Assembly: GCF_003255815.1 (NCBI RefSeq)
Contig: NC_037682.1
Location: 19,550,153-19,614,152 of the forward strand
Direction of reading: 5' to 3'
Length of the DNA stretch: 64,000 nt
Origin: Theropithecus gelada
Lineage: Eukaryota; Chordata; Mammalia; Primates; Cercopithecidae
The notes beneath the pieces are model-generated. The model did not search any database, had not been told where the DNA came from, and saw only the letters and a list, made by a program, of their open reading frames with translations. Below, one piece after another: positions 12,246-23,639 of the stretch; within the stretch, counting starts at the first letter, position 1; every line of letters starts with the position of its first letter. A program made the translations under genes and the position numbers.

Positions 12246-12382
12246 CTGCAGTGAGAAGAGGAGTTTGTTACTTTAAACAGAGGCTGAAGAAACTATAGAA
12301 TTAGCAGAGAAAGTGGAGAAGGTAGAGGATGGAGTTGCAGACTCTACAGGAGGCTCTTAAAGTGGAAATTCAGGTTCACCAG
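12246..12382 (+). other. PHF21A: PHF21A exon containing the start codon (5'UTR plus CDS)
   Basis: The acceptor is CTTTACAG, ending at 12245, and the donor is CAG|GTACGT at 12383. Bases 12246-12328 are leader with no upstream ATG; an in-frame TAG at 12323-12325 sits one codon before the ATG, so the frame cannot extend upstream. A second possible acceptor (TTTAAACAG, inside the exon near 12280) would only shorten the leader. Confidence 0.88.
12329..12382 (+). CDS. PHF21A: PHF21A (BHC80) coding exon 1, residues 1-18
   Basis: This exon encodes the N-terminus, MELQTLQEALKVEIQVHQ, which I recognise as the start of PHD finger protein 21A/BHC80. The ATG has a strong Kozak context (A at -3, G at +4) and an in-frame stop just upstream. 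The segment is 18 whole codons, so the next exon joins in phase 0. In the family, the protein is a nuclear subunit of the LSD1(KDM1A)-CoREST-HDAC complex, and its PHD finger, encoded outside this window, binds histone H3 unmethylated at lysine 4. Leucines 3, 6 and 10 begin an amphipathic pattern typical of a coiled coil. Only the first exons are present; the full protein is about 630-680 residues. Established knowledge: PHF21A lies at 11p11.2 and its loss contributes to Potocki-Shaffer syndrome. Confidence 0.96.
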
Positions 12383-12892
12383 GTACGTTGTATTATTGGC
12401 TTCTCCCACATTGTTGTTAAGATTAGTAAACAAGCCTATCTCTGGTGTTTAGTACGGTTTTTAATAATCTTTAAGACAATTTTGTCCAAGAGTCATGTCA
12501 TTTGCCTTTTATCACTACTCAGCAAAGTCATAGATACTACTTTTAAGAACTTAAAGAAAGTATTCCTGATTTCCTTTGTAGAGAAAAGCACTGAAAAGAT
12601 TTTTTTCATACACCAAAGGTGTTAACAAAAAAGAAAGAAATCTTTTTTCTGCTTTTTGGTTCATCTGAAGGACTTTATTCATGTGATTTAACTTGCATGT
12701 TTTAAATAACAACATGTCTAACTCAACTACCATATGTACTAAAGTTTTTACAGATCATATGACTCAGCTTTATGCGTTGATTCCAATCTTCCTTAAAGAA
12801 AATGTGATTATCTTCACAGATGTTTAAATTTCAGATTTTACAATTCTTATATTTTACCTCAGATACCCAGACTAAACAAACATTTAAAGTAA

Positions 12893-13085
12893 CTATAAAA
12901 ATGTATATATAAATAAAATATATTTTAAATACATTTGTAAAACAATATATTTTATGTATATAGTAGTAAAATATTAAAATACTAAATATAATTTATATAT
13001 GAATATATAAAAGTAAAAATATACATAACTATAATCAAGACAAAAAGCTATCTTTAAATAATTACATTTAAAATTTGTTATGTAA
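12893..13085. repeat. AT-rich low-complexity block
   Basis: Almost entirely A and T, with runs such as TATATATAAATAAAATATA; no tandem unit is clear. Confidence 0.8.
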
Positions 13086-14783
13086 ACAGAGTACCATTGT
13101 TCTCTATCTTTCTAGACTTTAGCTGGACATCAGGCCGAAGACACACATACACATGCATGTATCTAATCCTTGGTACTCAAAAGTGATAAAGGATGATGCA
13201 TTGACTGCTTTTGAATTTGTAACAATTGGGGATATGGGAGCGCAGAGAAGGATAAGTAAAACTACTTTTTAAAGGTGTTTGTTCTTAGGTATAGTTTCCT
13301 TTGTTTATCTGAGTAGTCTAAGGTAACATTAACTGTTGAAATCATTGGGAGAATATCTTGGGCCTTTGATAACTACTAGATTTGCACATTGCTCAGAATT
13401 AGTGTGGGTGAGAACTTAAAGGAAGCTTCAAAAGCACCTGTTCAGAAATCCCTGCTGCTGCTCCGGATCTCGTTAAACTCTTGTTCCGCTGCGGAGTTGG
13501 CCCTGTGCACGTGGGCTTCTTTAAGTAGGCAATAAGCTGTGTACTTTTTTTTTTTTTTTTAACTTTGCTTCTGGTACTGACTGAGGAGAGCAGAAATTTG
13601 TTACAAAAACAAGCTTGTCTTTTTCTGAGTGAAACTAGTTTAACATAGAGGTGTGTTGAATACCCAGTTTGGCTGAATGGCAAGTGATAAAAATTAAATT
13701 CACATTTGGTGCAAAGCTAACATCATCATAGAATGAATTTTGGGAGTACAGTAGTCAATCTGAAATTTATATGGATCAAGGATAATTTTATGATGTTGTG
13801 TGTGATTTTTGGAGTTTTTCCTCCTCTAAAGAAGTATTGAGATGGCAAAGTTAACATTCTGCTTTAGTTCCTCCTCACAAGATATGAGCAAGTCTCCCAA
13901 ATAATCCTTTCTTGAAAGGCTCATGACCTAAATTAATTGAAGTTAATTACTAAATATTTTGTTTCATATTCTGAATTCAAGCATACCAATTTTATAAACA
14001 TCACAATTATGAAAATACTTAATATTTATTATTCTGTTTTAAATCTAATTAAAATTTTAAATTTACATTTGTTGACTCAAAAGGGATATAGTTCCTAAAG
14101 TTATTCTAAACACTCTCTTACTATTCATATTAACTGTCAGCTTTGAGCATAAAATTAATAGCTTTTATATTCATCCTTTATTTATACAACATTTTGTTTG
14201 TGTGATAATAAACATTTATTTATATGCCAATAATATTTTAACAGAGAAAGCATATATTTCACTCCAGTTATATCTGTAATACTTTACTATTTTTGGAAAA
14301 ATAATTTATATGGTGTCACCTACACAATCATTGATCATGACAAGTTGAGGCATGCTAGAAATGACATCAAGGTAGGGGGCGTTGGTTACTAGGCTGAGAC
14401 CAAAGCCAGAACATACATTTGACTAAATATTGGGACAAAAGCCACCCTTGGTTGCATTTCCAGCTAGGGAATGAGATTAGGGCTGAAATTGAGCTTACTG
14501 GATAGAAAATGTGTTCTGAAACTACCTGGTATTGCTGTAGTTAAAGTATATTTTTGTTCTTTGTGTTTTTGTTACGAATGGGAGATAGTTATGAAAGTAG
14601 TAATGTACACATAGTTGATGTTCAATAAATATTTAAGTAATAATGTCCTGTGATGGACATCTCATCTTTTTGGGGAAATTGTCTTTTCTCCTCCTCCTTT
14701 CTTTGACCTTATTTAGATTTGATGGAAATCACATTTAAATTTTCAGGGTATTTACTCTATATGAAACGGAGAATAGTATAAAA

Positions 14784-15003
14784 CAGAGGTTAGCAAATTT
14801 TTTTGAAAGGGGACACATAGTAAAATATTTCTGGCTTTGCGGGTAATTTATGGTCTGTCACAACTACTATGCTCTGCAGTTGCATGTACAAAACAGCCAC
14901 GGACAATATATAAATGAATGAATATGACTTTTTTCCATAAAACTTTATTTGCAAAAACAATGACGGGCCAGATTTGGCCTATGGGTTTTTCTGCTTACCT
15001 TTG
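14784..15003 (+). mobile_element. hAT-type non-autonomous DNA element (MER family)
   Basis: Starts CAGAGGTTAGCAAA and ends ...CTGCTTACCTTTG, the inverted termini of the family with CAGGGGTCGGCAAACT ends. Flanking octamers GTATAAAA (14776-14783) and GCATAAAG (15004-15011) match at 6 of 8, consistent with an aged 8-bp duplication. Same family as 32225-32435 but in the opposite orientation. Confidence 0.8.
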
Positions 15004-15740
15004 GCATAAAGTATATCCTCAAGAAATATTGCCACATTCTTGTGGAAAGTAACTTAACTTTGTTAACATGATGTCAGCTTAAAGTTACTGGGGATTTGGA
15101 TGGTCCAGTAAGTTGCCCAGCTTGTCCAGTCCTACCCCTGATTGTCTAAAATGCAGTTTAACTGCTTATAGATAGAAAAGTTGGCTTATTTATTTCCTTT
15201 AGAGGTGAAGACTTCATGTGGTTATCAGTGAATTTTTAAATTCCAGTGTCTGGAAGAAAACCTTTTTCAGCTCAACCCTCTGGTAACCAAATCAAAAAGG
15301 AAAATCAAGAGCTTTTTTCATTGAAGAGTGTGGCTAGCATTAATGTAAAAATGTATATGTATAAAACCTTGTGTTTCAATTCCCTTAAACTCTTGGAATA
15401 TGTATTGTTTCTGTTTTGTGGATTAAGACTAGGATATAGAAGAGCTACTACCATTAAATATGAAGTAGAATATAGTGACACATACCTTATGTATTTGGAG
15501 GTCACATGGTTGGCAACCTCAGTTATCTAAAACGTGTCTTAGCACCAGGGAGAAAGACTTGACCAATTAGAATAAATGTCTGAAGTGATACACTAAAGAT
15601 TATACATTTTACTAAAGGAGGATTTCTTAGATTATTACAACCTATTCCCTCGTCTTAAAATTAGTCCAGTGAGCGTACCACACAGCAGGTCTGAAACAGC
15701 AAATTTGAGCTGGGTTTCAGGGTTGTTAGAATAGTAGCAA

Positions 15741-16199
15741 GAGCTGGACATGGTGGCTTATGCCTGTAATCTCAGCTACTCAGGAGGCTGAGGTGGGAGG
15801 ATCGCTTGAGGTCAGGATTTCGAGATCAGCTTGGATAACATAGTGAGACCTCATCTCTTAAAAATATTTGAAAAATAAAAATTAACCAAGCCTGGTAGTT
15901 CAAACCTATAATCCAAGCTACTTGTGAGACTGAGGCAGAAGGATCGCATGAAGTCAGGATTTCGAGACCAGCCTGCATTACACAGCGAGACCTCATCTCT
16001 TAAAAATATTTTAAAAAACCAAAACACAAAAACCAGACCTGGATATGTTGATGCACATCTGCAGTCCCAACTACTTAGGAAGATAAGGTGGGAAGATTGC
16101 TGGAGCCCAGGAGTTGGAGGCTGCATTGAGCTGTGATTGTGCCACTGCACTGCAGCCTCGGTGACAGAACGAGATCCCATCTTTTAAAAAAAAAAAAAA
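15741..16199 (+). mobile_element. Trimeric Alu
   Basis: A 459-bp Alu flanked by a perfect 13-bp duplication AGAATAGTAGCAA (15728-15740 and 16200-16212). Instead of two arms it has three: two successive left-like arms repeating with a period of about 142 bp (shared GTCAGGATTTCGAGA at 15811 and 15953; shared CCTCATCTCTTAAAAATATT), then one right arm and poly-A. One pair of duplications encloses the whole, so it either inserted as a trimer or grew after insertion. Confidence 0.9.
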
Positions 16200-16412
16200 A
16201 GAATAGTAGCAAAATGTTTTGGCTGACTACTTGATGTTAAGGAGTGGACTGGAAAACTACAGTGTGGATTTAAGAACTTTAAAATATTGTAGTTTGGGAC
16301 CTTTTTTGTAAGGAGCCTATTGTTTATAGTTTAGTATATTAATATAATCATTCCTCTAAGTATCAATAAAAGCTTGATTTAAAAAATTTTTTTTCTTCTT
16401 TTTAAGAAGTTA

Positions 16413-16710
16413 GGGTGGGTGTGGTGGCTCACACCTTAATCTCAGCACTTTGGAAGGCTGAGGAGGGAGGATTCCTTGAGACTAGGAGTTTAAGACCAGC
16501 CTGGGCAACATAACAAGACCCTGTCTCTACAAAAAATTTAAAAATTAGCCAGGTGTGCTGGTGTGCACCTGGGGTCCTAGCTACTGGGGAGGCTGAGGTG
16601 GAAGGATCACTTAAGCCCAGGAGGTTAAGGCTGCAGCGAGCCATGATCACACCACTGTACTCCAGCCTAGGTGACAGAGGAAGACCCTGTCTCAAAGAGA
16701 AAAAAAAAAA
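16413..16710 (+). mobile_element. Alu
   Basis: Sense Alu, GGGTGGGTGTGGTGG to CCTGTCTCAAAGAG plus A-tail. Confidence 0.93.
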
Positions 16711-17650
16711 GGTAGTAGTTAGATAAATATATAGTATATTTTTAGAAAGGTTTTATTTTACAACTAAACAATTTAAAAGTGCCTTGTCACCAAAAGAGAG
16801 TGACAAATTTTTCCATTACATGAAAAATTGACTTGGGTAATAGCTTATTCCCAGTTACTTTAGGACTTCTGATGCTCCTTTATCCTTCAAATTCTTCTGT
16901 CTATGGTTATTGTTACCTTTGGGCAGCAATGATTTTAGAAGTTGGGTTAGGTCAAAAGACATTCATTTTTCTTTCTTTCTTTGTTATTTGTTTGGGCTTC
17001 TGTTTTCCCTAGCAAAGATCTTTTCCATTCAGTATTGGGTAGCACTCTCTTTCCCAGAGGAATCGAGTTAGATAGAATTTTGTATTGTTCCTGCACTTCC
17101 TTGTTCTCAAATACTGAGTATCACTGCCCCACTGAACTTGTCCTCCCCTGCACCTAACTCCTTCTTAAGAAAAGACTGTGGCAAAGTCACATAGGACACT
17201 ACACTCCTTCAGTGGTAAGAACCAAATCAATAGACCTGCCAAATCTGTACTTTGCTCTGTATGTAACAGGCCGGTTTTGTGTGGGGCCAGCTTCTTTCCA
17301 GGCCTTGTTTGGGACTCCAGACATTGACAGCATTTGAAAGGGATGTTTGGCTTTTGGAGCATCCAGCTTGTTTAAATTCCTTTCGGAAGCCATTGTCACC
17401 CATCTCTGTCCAGATTTAAAAATCAGGCACTTTTTCATTTCAAATATAAAGTGGTGGTTTGATTTTTTTATTGAAGGAAGTGTCTCCTGAGCCTATTACA
17501 TGCATCACAGAAGGTTTTAGTCTGTTCTGATTGTGGTGTTGCTCATTGTTTTGTGTTAACTTAAAATCCTAGATTTTTTGGTCCAAACCTGATTAGCCAT
17601 AGGGAGTTAATATGTAAGACTAATGGCTCTTTTTCTCTCTTTATTACCAG

Positions 17651-17683
17651 AAACTGGTTGCTCAGATGAAGCAGGATCCACAG
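17651..17683 (+). CDS. PHF21A: PHF21A coding exon 2 (33-nt exon), residues 19-29
   Basis: A small exon encodes KLVAQMKQDPQ, continuing directly from the previous exon. The acceptor has a long pyrimidine tract (CTCTCTTTATTACCAG) and the donor is CAG|GTAAAC. It is exactly 11 codons, phase 0 at both ends, so skipping it would remove 11 residues without changing frame. The segment lies in the N-terminal helical region; Asp-Pro at residues 27-28 probably breaks the helix between two coiled-coil stretches. The sequence matches my recall of BHC80 residue for residue. It is too short for a long-ORF search to find. Confidence 0.95.
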
Positions 17684-18995
17684 GTAAACTACTATTTTTA
17701 TTCATGTAATTGTTAAATTTAAAAATAATTTAAAATAAAATCACCATAAAATACTTAAATATAGATGGTACTTAACTTTTAAGAATTACTTCATTTCTAA
17801 TAGCAATTATTTTTAATACATTTATCTTCAGGTTTTAAGAGTTTAGAAAAATTCATTCTATTTTAATATAGCTATTATTTCATTTTTGTTACTATTATTT
17901 TGGTTTTATATTAATTGGTTTGAGTATTTTGGAGAAAAATATTGAGTTAATACTCATCATATAGCTTAAATTCATTTCCATAAACCCACTTATTCAAAAT
18001 CAGAGTGTTTGAGGCTTTCTGTCGTAATATTGGTGATCATGTAACAGAATTGTCTTAACCTGAAGAATCTGAGGTGGGCAGGGCAGTAACTTGTTGGACA
18101 GCATTGTGGGTGATCTCATTGGGGAAGCCTTATGTCAAATACACTAATAAAAAAGTCCACATAGAGTAAACCAAATTCAATAGACGGGGAGGATGTGTTC
18201 CCTAACCCTGACAGAAGACCAAGCAGGGTAAATTGAAATAATTGTATGTGAGACAAATCAAGTAAAAGCAGTCTCTCATTAGGGTGGTGTTCAGTCTGCT
18301 AGTAGGCTGTCCTGCTACATTAAGCATTTGAAAACTTTAATTTTGGAATTTTTTGCCTACTTTAGTAAAAGGCAATCATGCTCAGTGTATCTCATCTAAA
18401 ATAGTATTCTTTTTTTGATTCCTAGAATTTTAGAACTGAGAAAATGCCCTGGTAGTCAGTGTGTTAATTTGAATGATGTAGTGTTAAGGCAGTTGCTGTA
18501 CTGACAGCTTTTCAGATCTAGGCTAAAATAACAAATGTACTTTGCTAAATAAGGGAGAGGGCAAGTGGAGAAAAACCTCTTATCTTTGTTGATAATGCTG
18601 TAAAGCATGTAATGTATGCATACTTATAACCTCCATTTTCCTACTTTTGTGTGATTAGTGGAGCTTTGGGTTTTCTGTTAATGGATACTTTCTATAAAGA
18701 ATAAGAATATTTTAGTGGACAGGTACTCTTAGAGTATAAGATGCTCAAATATAAAACTTTCTGTAATTTAAAACAGTTGCAGAGGAGCTGCTCCTGTTTC
18801 GCTGAGAGGAGCCTATATTTAGGATCTGTGCATTAGGTGATGGTATTATGGCTACAGTGTAATGCATGACAGATTTGATTGGCTGAATGCTTCAGGTTGC
18901 TTCATCATTTGTAATACAGTATGCATAGTCTTCCTGCTACTATTCTGTTAACAAATGAACTATCTTTCTCACAGATATTTTTTCTTTCCAATCAG
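17684..18995 (+). other. PHF21A: PHF21A intron of 1312 bp
   Basis: This is the shortest intron seen here and has no recognisable repeat. The freedom from repeats is consistent with, but does not prove, constraint close to the coding exons. It ends with two acceptor-like tracts (AG at 18974 and 18995). Confidence 0.7.
18961..18995 (+). promoter_or_regulatory. PHF21A: Tandem splice acceptors, 21 nt apart
   Basis: Two acceptors precede coding exon 3: TATCTTTCTCACAG (AG at 18973-18974) and TTTTTTCTTTCCAATCAG (AG at 18994-18995). The 21 nt between them translate in frame without a stop (IFFLSNQ), so either choice keeps the reading frame. The downstream site gives the protein I recognise. Use of the upstream site is inference from signal quality only. 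Confidence 0.6.
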
Positions 18996-19061
18996 AATGC
19001 TGACTTAAAGAAACAGCTTCATGAACTCCAAGCCAAAATCACAGCTTTGAGTGAGAAACAG
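18996..19061 (+). CDS. PHF21A: PHF21A coding exon 3, residues 30-51
   Basis: This 22-codon exon starts [12 protein letters not shown] and ends ALSEKQ. Hydrophobic residues L33, L37, L40, I44 and L47 follow a 4-3-4-3 spacing, a clear coiled-coil heptad pattern that agrees with the predicted N-terminal coiled coil of BHC80. The donor is CAG|GTAGGG at 19062. The acceptor chosen is CCAATCAG at 18995, because this joins in frame and matches the known protein. A second good acceptor, CTTTCTCACAG, ends 21 nt upstream at 18974 and would add seven in-frame codons. The next known residues (KRVVEQLRKN...) were not found in the remaining 45 kb, so the following intron is open at the window edge. Confidence 0.95.
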
Positions 19062-21005
19062 GTAGGGGAAAAGGGGAGGGGGGCATATTTTTAACATTGT
19101 GTTCTAAAGATATGTCTGCTCGAGGCTTCTAAGAGAACTGCTATTTTTCCTCATGTGTGAAAATAAGTGTGGGCAGCCAGACTTGGTTTTAATTTTGTTT
19201 GAGCTCTGTTTATCTATTTTTATTTTTGGTTGAAATCAGTCTCTAGAGTATCCCATGGGTATATGTTACTGGCAAATACCTAAAAGCAATGTGGCAGGCT
19301 GCCGTTAACTGTGTTAATTAAACTCTATAGTTTACCCATAGGGGATGGGGTAAAGGCAGTTAGTGAGAATAGGAGATAGAGAATCTTGTAGGTGCTGCAT
19401 GTACCTTGTTACCTGTCTTAAAGCCTTGAGCTGACATTTAACTTACTGTGGAGAGAATTTTCTTGTAAGTAGATTGCTCTAAATGTAGGTCTCCCATTCT
19501 AAGTATGGTCATGCCTTTATGTTAATCTCTATTAGATATTGACCTACTATTACGTGAAAAAACTTATTAGACGTATTCTATATAGGGCAGGGCAGGAGAA
19601 GAACATCTTGGTTTTTTCCAAGGACACCAGGAAAATATTCTTTGGAATTTTTTGTATGATGACCTCCACTTTACCAGTTCAGGCAGTGCCTGCCACCAGG
19701 TGGAGTGTGGCAATTGATAGAGTTATAAGTAAATGTTTATGGTAATCCCATGAAGCATTTGTTTTCTTGTTTCTTCCCCACCGCTCTCCCTCTGGTTAGA
19801 AAGAGTGGTTTTCTGTCTTGGAGGAGGTGAATGTGTTAATCAAAAGAATAAGGTGATTTGCAGTTGATATTTCATGCCAGTGACATTTTATTGAAGATTT
19901 TTGACTAAATAGTTCTAAATAACTGATTTTTGTGTGTTATTTGGTGTTAGTTAGTGAAATAATAACAATGAGAATAATTTATTCCTGGAGATTTTTTATT
20001 GTGTTTCTATTGTGGTTTCATTTAACTGAGGGGAGAAATAAACTTTGAGAACTATGTGGAAGAGATATGAATCATTAATGTTTCAGAATAGAATCATCTT
20101 CCAAGCTGAGTGAACAACTGCTTTATATTCTTCCCTCCTATTCTTATGCGTCCCCATCTTGTCTTCTCCACAGACAGGAGGTATTTTAGATTAGGGAATT
20201 GCCAAACTAAAATTGGGAGGAGGTGGGATGGTGGAGAACAATTTGTAAGAAAAAATATAAACAGAGTTGGTTAGTATGTATTTGGCTCTGAATGTGATTC
20301 AGTTCTCTAAAGTCAACATGATGTGTGTTAGTGAAAGTGTTCTAGCTTTAGAATTCTGTTAGTGCTGAGCCTCCTTATAGTTTCAGGGTTAGTTTGACAA
20401 GACGCCAATGAATGAGTCACATTTGCTGAAAAATTCACGTGTTCCAGCAGGGAAAGAAGGTGAGAACTGATTAGTGGAGTAGGGGTTAGGGGATGCTATT
20501 GCAAAGTTAAGGTAACTTAAGACTACATTTGGGGAAAGTGGGACAATTTTTAGAAATTTACATCTACTCGAAATTTTTGTTTGTGAGAACTGACATAGAT
20601 TTGGTTTATTCTGTAACTTTTTATTCTTTAATCTTTTTTCTGTTAGGGACCTTACTGAATAGAAAATTGCAACTATCTATGTTAAGACATTTCATCAAGT
20701 GGCAAGCTCTAATTGTTCTCTGAACTAAGTTTGCATTTCAGAAACTGGAATTTTAAAAAATGTCTAACATCAGGAAAACTTTAGGTATACAAAGTAAATA
20801 AAACTAGAGTTAGAAACTGAAATCCAGTCCTGCAATTTTTATATTTCCTTAACTGTTAAAACAACCTTCTTGATGGAACAGAAAAATACCATTTTTAGGT
20901 AGGCTAATACTTGAAGGAAGCACAGCTGTAAAGTTCAAAAGCTCATCCCTCCTCAGACTTACTTTCAACATGTGATATTACTGTTTAGTTTAGAATAGTT
21001 TTACT

Positions 21006-21292
21006 GGCCGGGCATGGTGGCTCATGCCTGTAATCCCAGCACTTTGGGAGGCCAAGGCGGGCGGATTTCCTGAGGTCAGAGGTTCGAGACCAGCCTGGCC
21101 AATGTGGTAAAACCCTGTCTCTACTAAAAATACAAAAATTAACCGGGGGTAGGGGTGCACACCAGTAGTCCCAGCTACTTGGGAGGCTGAGACAGGAGAA
21201 TTGCTTGAACCCGGGAAGCAGAGGTTGCAGTGAGCCAAGACCATGCCACTGCACTCCAGCCTGGGTGACAGAGCGAGACGCTGTCTCAAAAA
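21006..21292 (+). mobile_element. Alu (AluS-like)
   Basis: Sense Alu, GGCCGGGCATGGTGG to GCTGTCTCAAAAAAAT. AGTTTTA(C/T) occurs at both ends, suggesting a short duplication. Confidence 0.95.
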
Positions 21293-22035
21293 AATAAAAG
21301 TTTTATTTTAGAACAGTTTCCTAATGCTATGTGCCCTTTTTCTCCCCCCACTCAAAAGAGCCACTTATCCTCTGGCAGAACCTAACCAATTTTCCTTCCA
21401 CTTTAATAACTAAAATCTGAATTACCTTATCCATATGACTAATATTTTAACATTAATTTTTTTGTTAGAAAAATTTTAAATACAGAAAAGTTTGGAGAAT
21501 AATGGCATATTTCGCACTTAACTCTTTGTCGTATTTGCTTCCATTCTTTTTCTTTGTGCATTTTTCTGTAATCATTTTTTCAATATTTATTAGAAAACTT
21601 TAATTATACAAATAATGGACTCATATATTCTCTTCTTTTGTTTTATTAAAAGTTGCATCTGACCTCCAAAGTCATGAGCAAAAAAAAAGAGAAAGACCAT
21701 TGCAGATAGTCACTATTTCTTGCAGTAGACACTAGTTCTTATTCACTGTTGCTACTTCAATCTTTGATACTTACTCAGTTTCTTCCTTAAAACTATGTAA
21801 TTGTATGCTCCATTTGGGAAAATACAGCCTTTAGTGAGCATCCTTCATGGCTAAAACTCAGTGAATTTCACTGAATTCTTGGTTGGAAGGTTCTAGTGCT
21901 TTAAAACTGTAACTTGAGATTTCTGAAAGAAACTCTGGCAGATTTCTAAGTCAGCTTCTTGACCTGCAGGGCTTCAATTTGTGGCGGACAGTTTTAACTC
22001 AGAAAATCCCTGACTTAATTGGCTAAATAATTATA

Positions 22036-22320
22036 TGTTATATAGCCATTAAGATCATGGTTTTGGAAAGTATTTTAATGATACAGGAATGTGCTCTGAA
22101 ATAATAAGTGAGAGAGTATACACAACTTTATGTGCATTACAGTCCCATTTTTATGTTTATTTTGTGTATATATGTATGTGGGTGTGTAAATGTACGTAAA
22201 AACAGTGTCAGTATAAGATATTGGAAGGTGGTTAAGTTTACAGGTGATTTATTTTTTCTGTATACTCTTATGTATATTTTCTAAATGCTCCACAATAAAT
22301 ATGTTTCACTTTTAGAATCA
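22036..22320 (+). mobile_element. LINE-1 3' end, old
   Basis: ATGTGCATTACAGTCCCATT, GGAAGGTGGTTAAG and CTAAATGCTCCACAATAAA follow the order of old L1 (ME/MC-like) 3' ends. Confidence 0.55.
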
Positions 22321-22460
22321 TAAATAGACGAGAAATATGATGTAAAAAATTTTTTAACATCAAGCTCTTGTCTGTTTCAGGCATAGTTCACATTTTAAAA
22401 TCTAATGACATTCTTCTCCTGGTATTAAATACATGAACCACTTTAGTCAGAGAATCCAAC

Positions 22461-22744
22461 TTTTTTTTTTTTTTTTTTGAGACAGGGTCTTGCTCTGTCA
22501 CCCAGGCTGGAGGGGCAGTATCGCAATCTTGGCTCACTGTAAGCTCTGCCTCCTGGGTTCATGCCATTCTCCCACCTCAGCCTGCCAAGTAGCTGGGACT
22601 ACAGGTGCCCACCACCACACCTGGGCAATTTTTTGTATTTTTAGTAGAGACCGGGTTTCACTGTGTTAGCCACGATGGTCTAGATCTCCTGACCTTGTGA
22701 TCCACCCACCTCGGCCTCCCAAAGTGCTGGGATTACAGGCGTGA
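22461..22744 (-). mobile_element. Alu, truncated at its 5' end
   Basis: Antisense Alu with a poly-T head. It stops at GATTACAGGCGTGA and lacks the last ~20 bp containing CGCCCGGCC. Confidence 0.93.
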
Positions 22745-23029
22745 AGTAATGCTGAAGTATGGAAGCAACTATTAATTTCTTTAACAGGATTCACTGTCAT
22801 GCTCACTCCCCACACCCTTATTTTTTGATAGGCATATATGGTCTTTTATGGAGATATTCCGATATGGAGCCAAAGTGCTTAGTTGCTCTAGTTCTGTGCT
22901 TTCATTTTAATTCCTTATGGAGGCAATCTTAACATCCCAAAGTTTGTTGCTTGTTACTGTGGTGCTTCAGGGTTAAGCCTTCGTGGTTGCAGCTTTGGTT
23001 TCCCCCGCCTGAACAGTTTGCTGTCCTGT

Positions 23030-23165
23030 CTCCTTTTACCTGGTGGCCTCCTGATGAGGTTTCATGTCATAGCTTAAATGTCACTTCCTCGGAGGAGCTA
23101 TCCCTGACACTCCTTCCTCTAGTCAAAATCAACTGTTTCTGTTATCTCTCATTGAACCATACTTT
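23030..23165 (+). mobile_element. L2 fragment, left part
   Basis: AGCTTAAATGTCACTTCCTC followed by TCCCTGACACTCCTTCCTC matches the L2 3' region. It appears to continue at 23640 after an insertion. Confidence 0.65.
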
Positions 23166-23169
23166 CCCT

Positions 23170-23575
23170 TCATAGTTATTCTAGTTAGGATTATGTTCAG
23201 TTGTGAATGACTGAAAACCCAAAATGAAAATGATGTAAACAGAGAAAACTTAATTTCTCTCTCATCTAAAAGTTCTGTAGGTGCCCCTAGGGCTAGGCCT
23301 GTGAAGAGTGGTTGCATGGTCTCAGGGAACCCAGGTTCCTCCTATTCTGTTGCTCTGCCATTCTCAGCATGCAGCTTTCACATCATAGTCCAAAATAGCT
23401 GCTCCATCTGGTAAGAAGGGGGAGAAGCAACAAAGAGCAAGCCCTTTATTTTTTAAGGATGTTTTCTAGAAGTTGCATGCACCACTTCCAGTTAGATCCC
23501 ATGGGCCTGAACTTAGTCATATGGCCCCCGCTAGGAGCAAGGAAGTCTGGAAAATGTAGGTAGTTTATTGCCTGT
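23170..23575 (-). mobile_element. Ancient interspersed repeat, unassigned
   Basis: TAGGATTATGTTCAGTTGTG, TTGCTCTGCCATTCTCAGCA and TTAGTCATATGGCCCC are recurring landmarks of a worn family whose name I cannot settle. Similar landmarks occur at 30205-30460. Orientation is arbitrary. It splits an L2. Confidence 0.45.
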
Positions 23576-23639
23576 GGTCGTGGCCAGATAAAATTCAAGG
23601 ACTATTACTGAGTAAGAATTGGGAAATAAATACTGGGAA

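Larger units (their letters stand above)
12383..17650 (+). other. PHF21A: PHF21A intron of 5268 bp: unannotated parts
   Basis: It holds an AT-rich block, one hAT element and two Alu elements listed separately. The rest (12383-12890, 13086-14775, 15012-15727, 16213-16412 and 16711-17650) shows no supported gene. Open frames here are short, and those at 13399-13683 and 15246-15530 have no recognisable protein similarity. Confidence 0.6.

Noticed and set aside
12896..13085. AT-rich block as a possible origin or matrix-attachment region
   Set aside because: Base composition alone cannot support such a claim.
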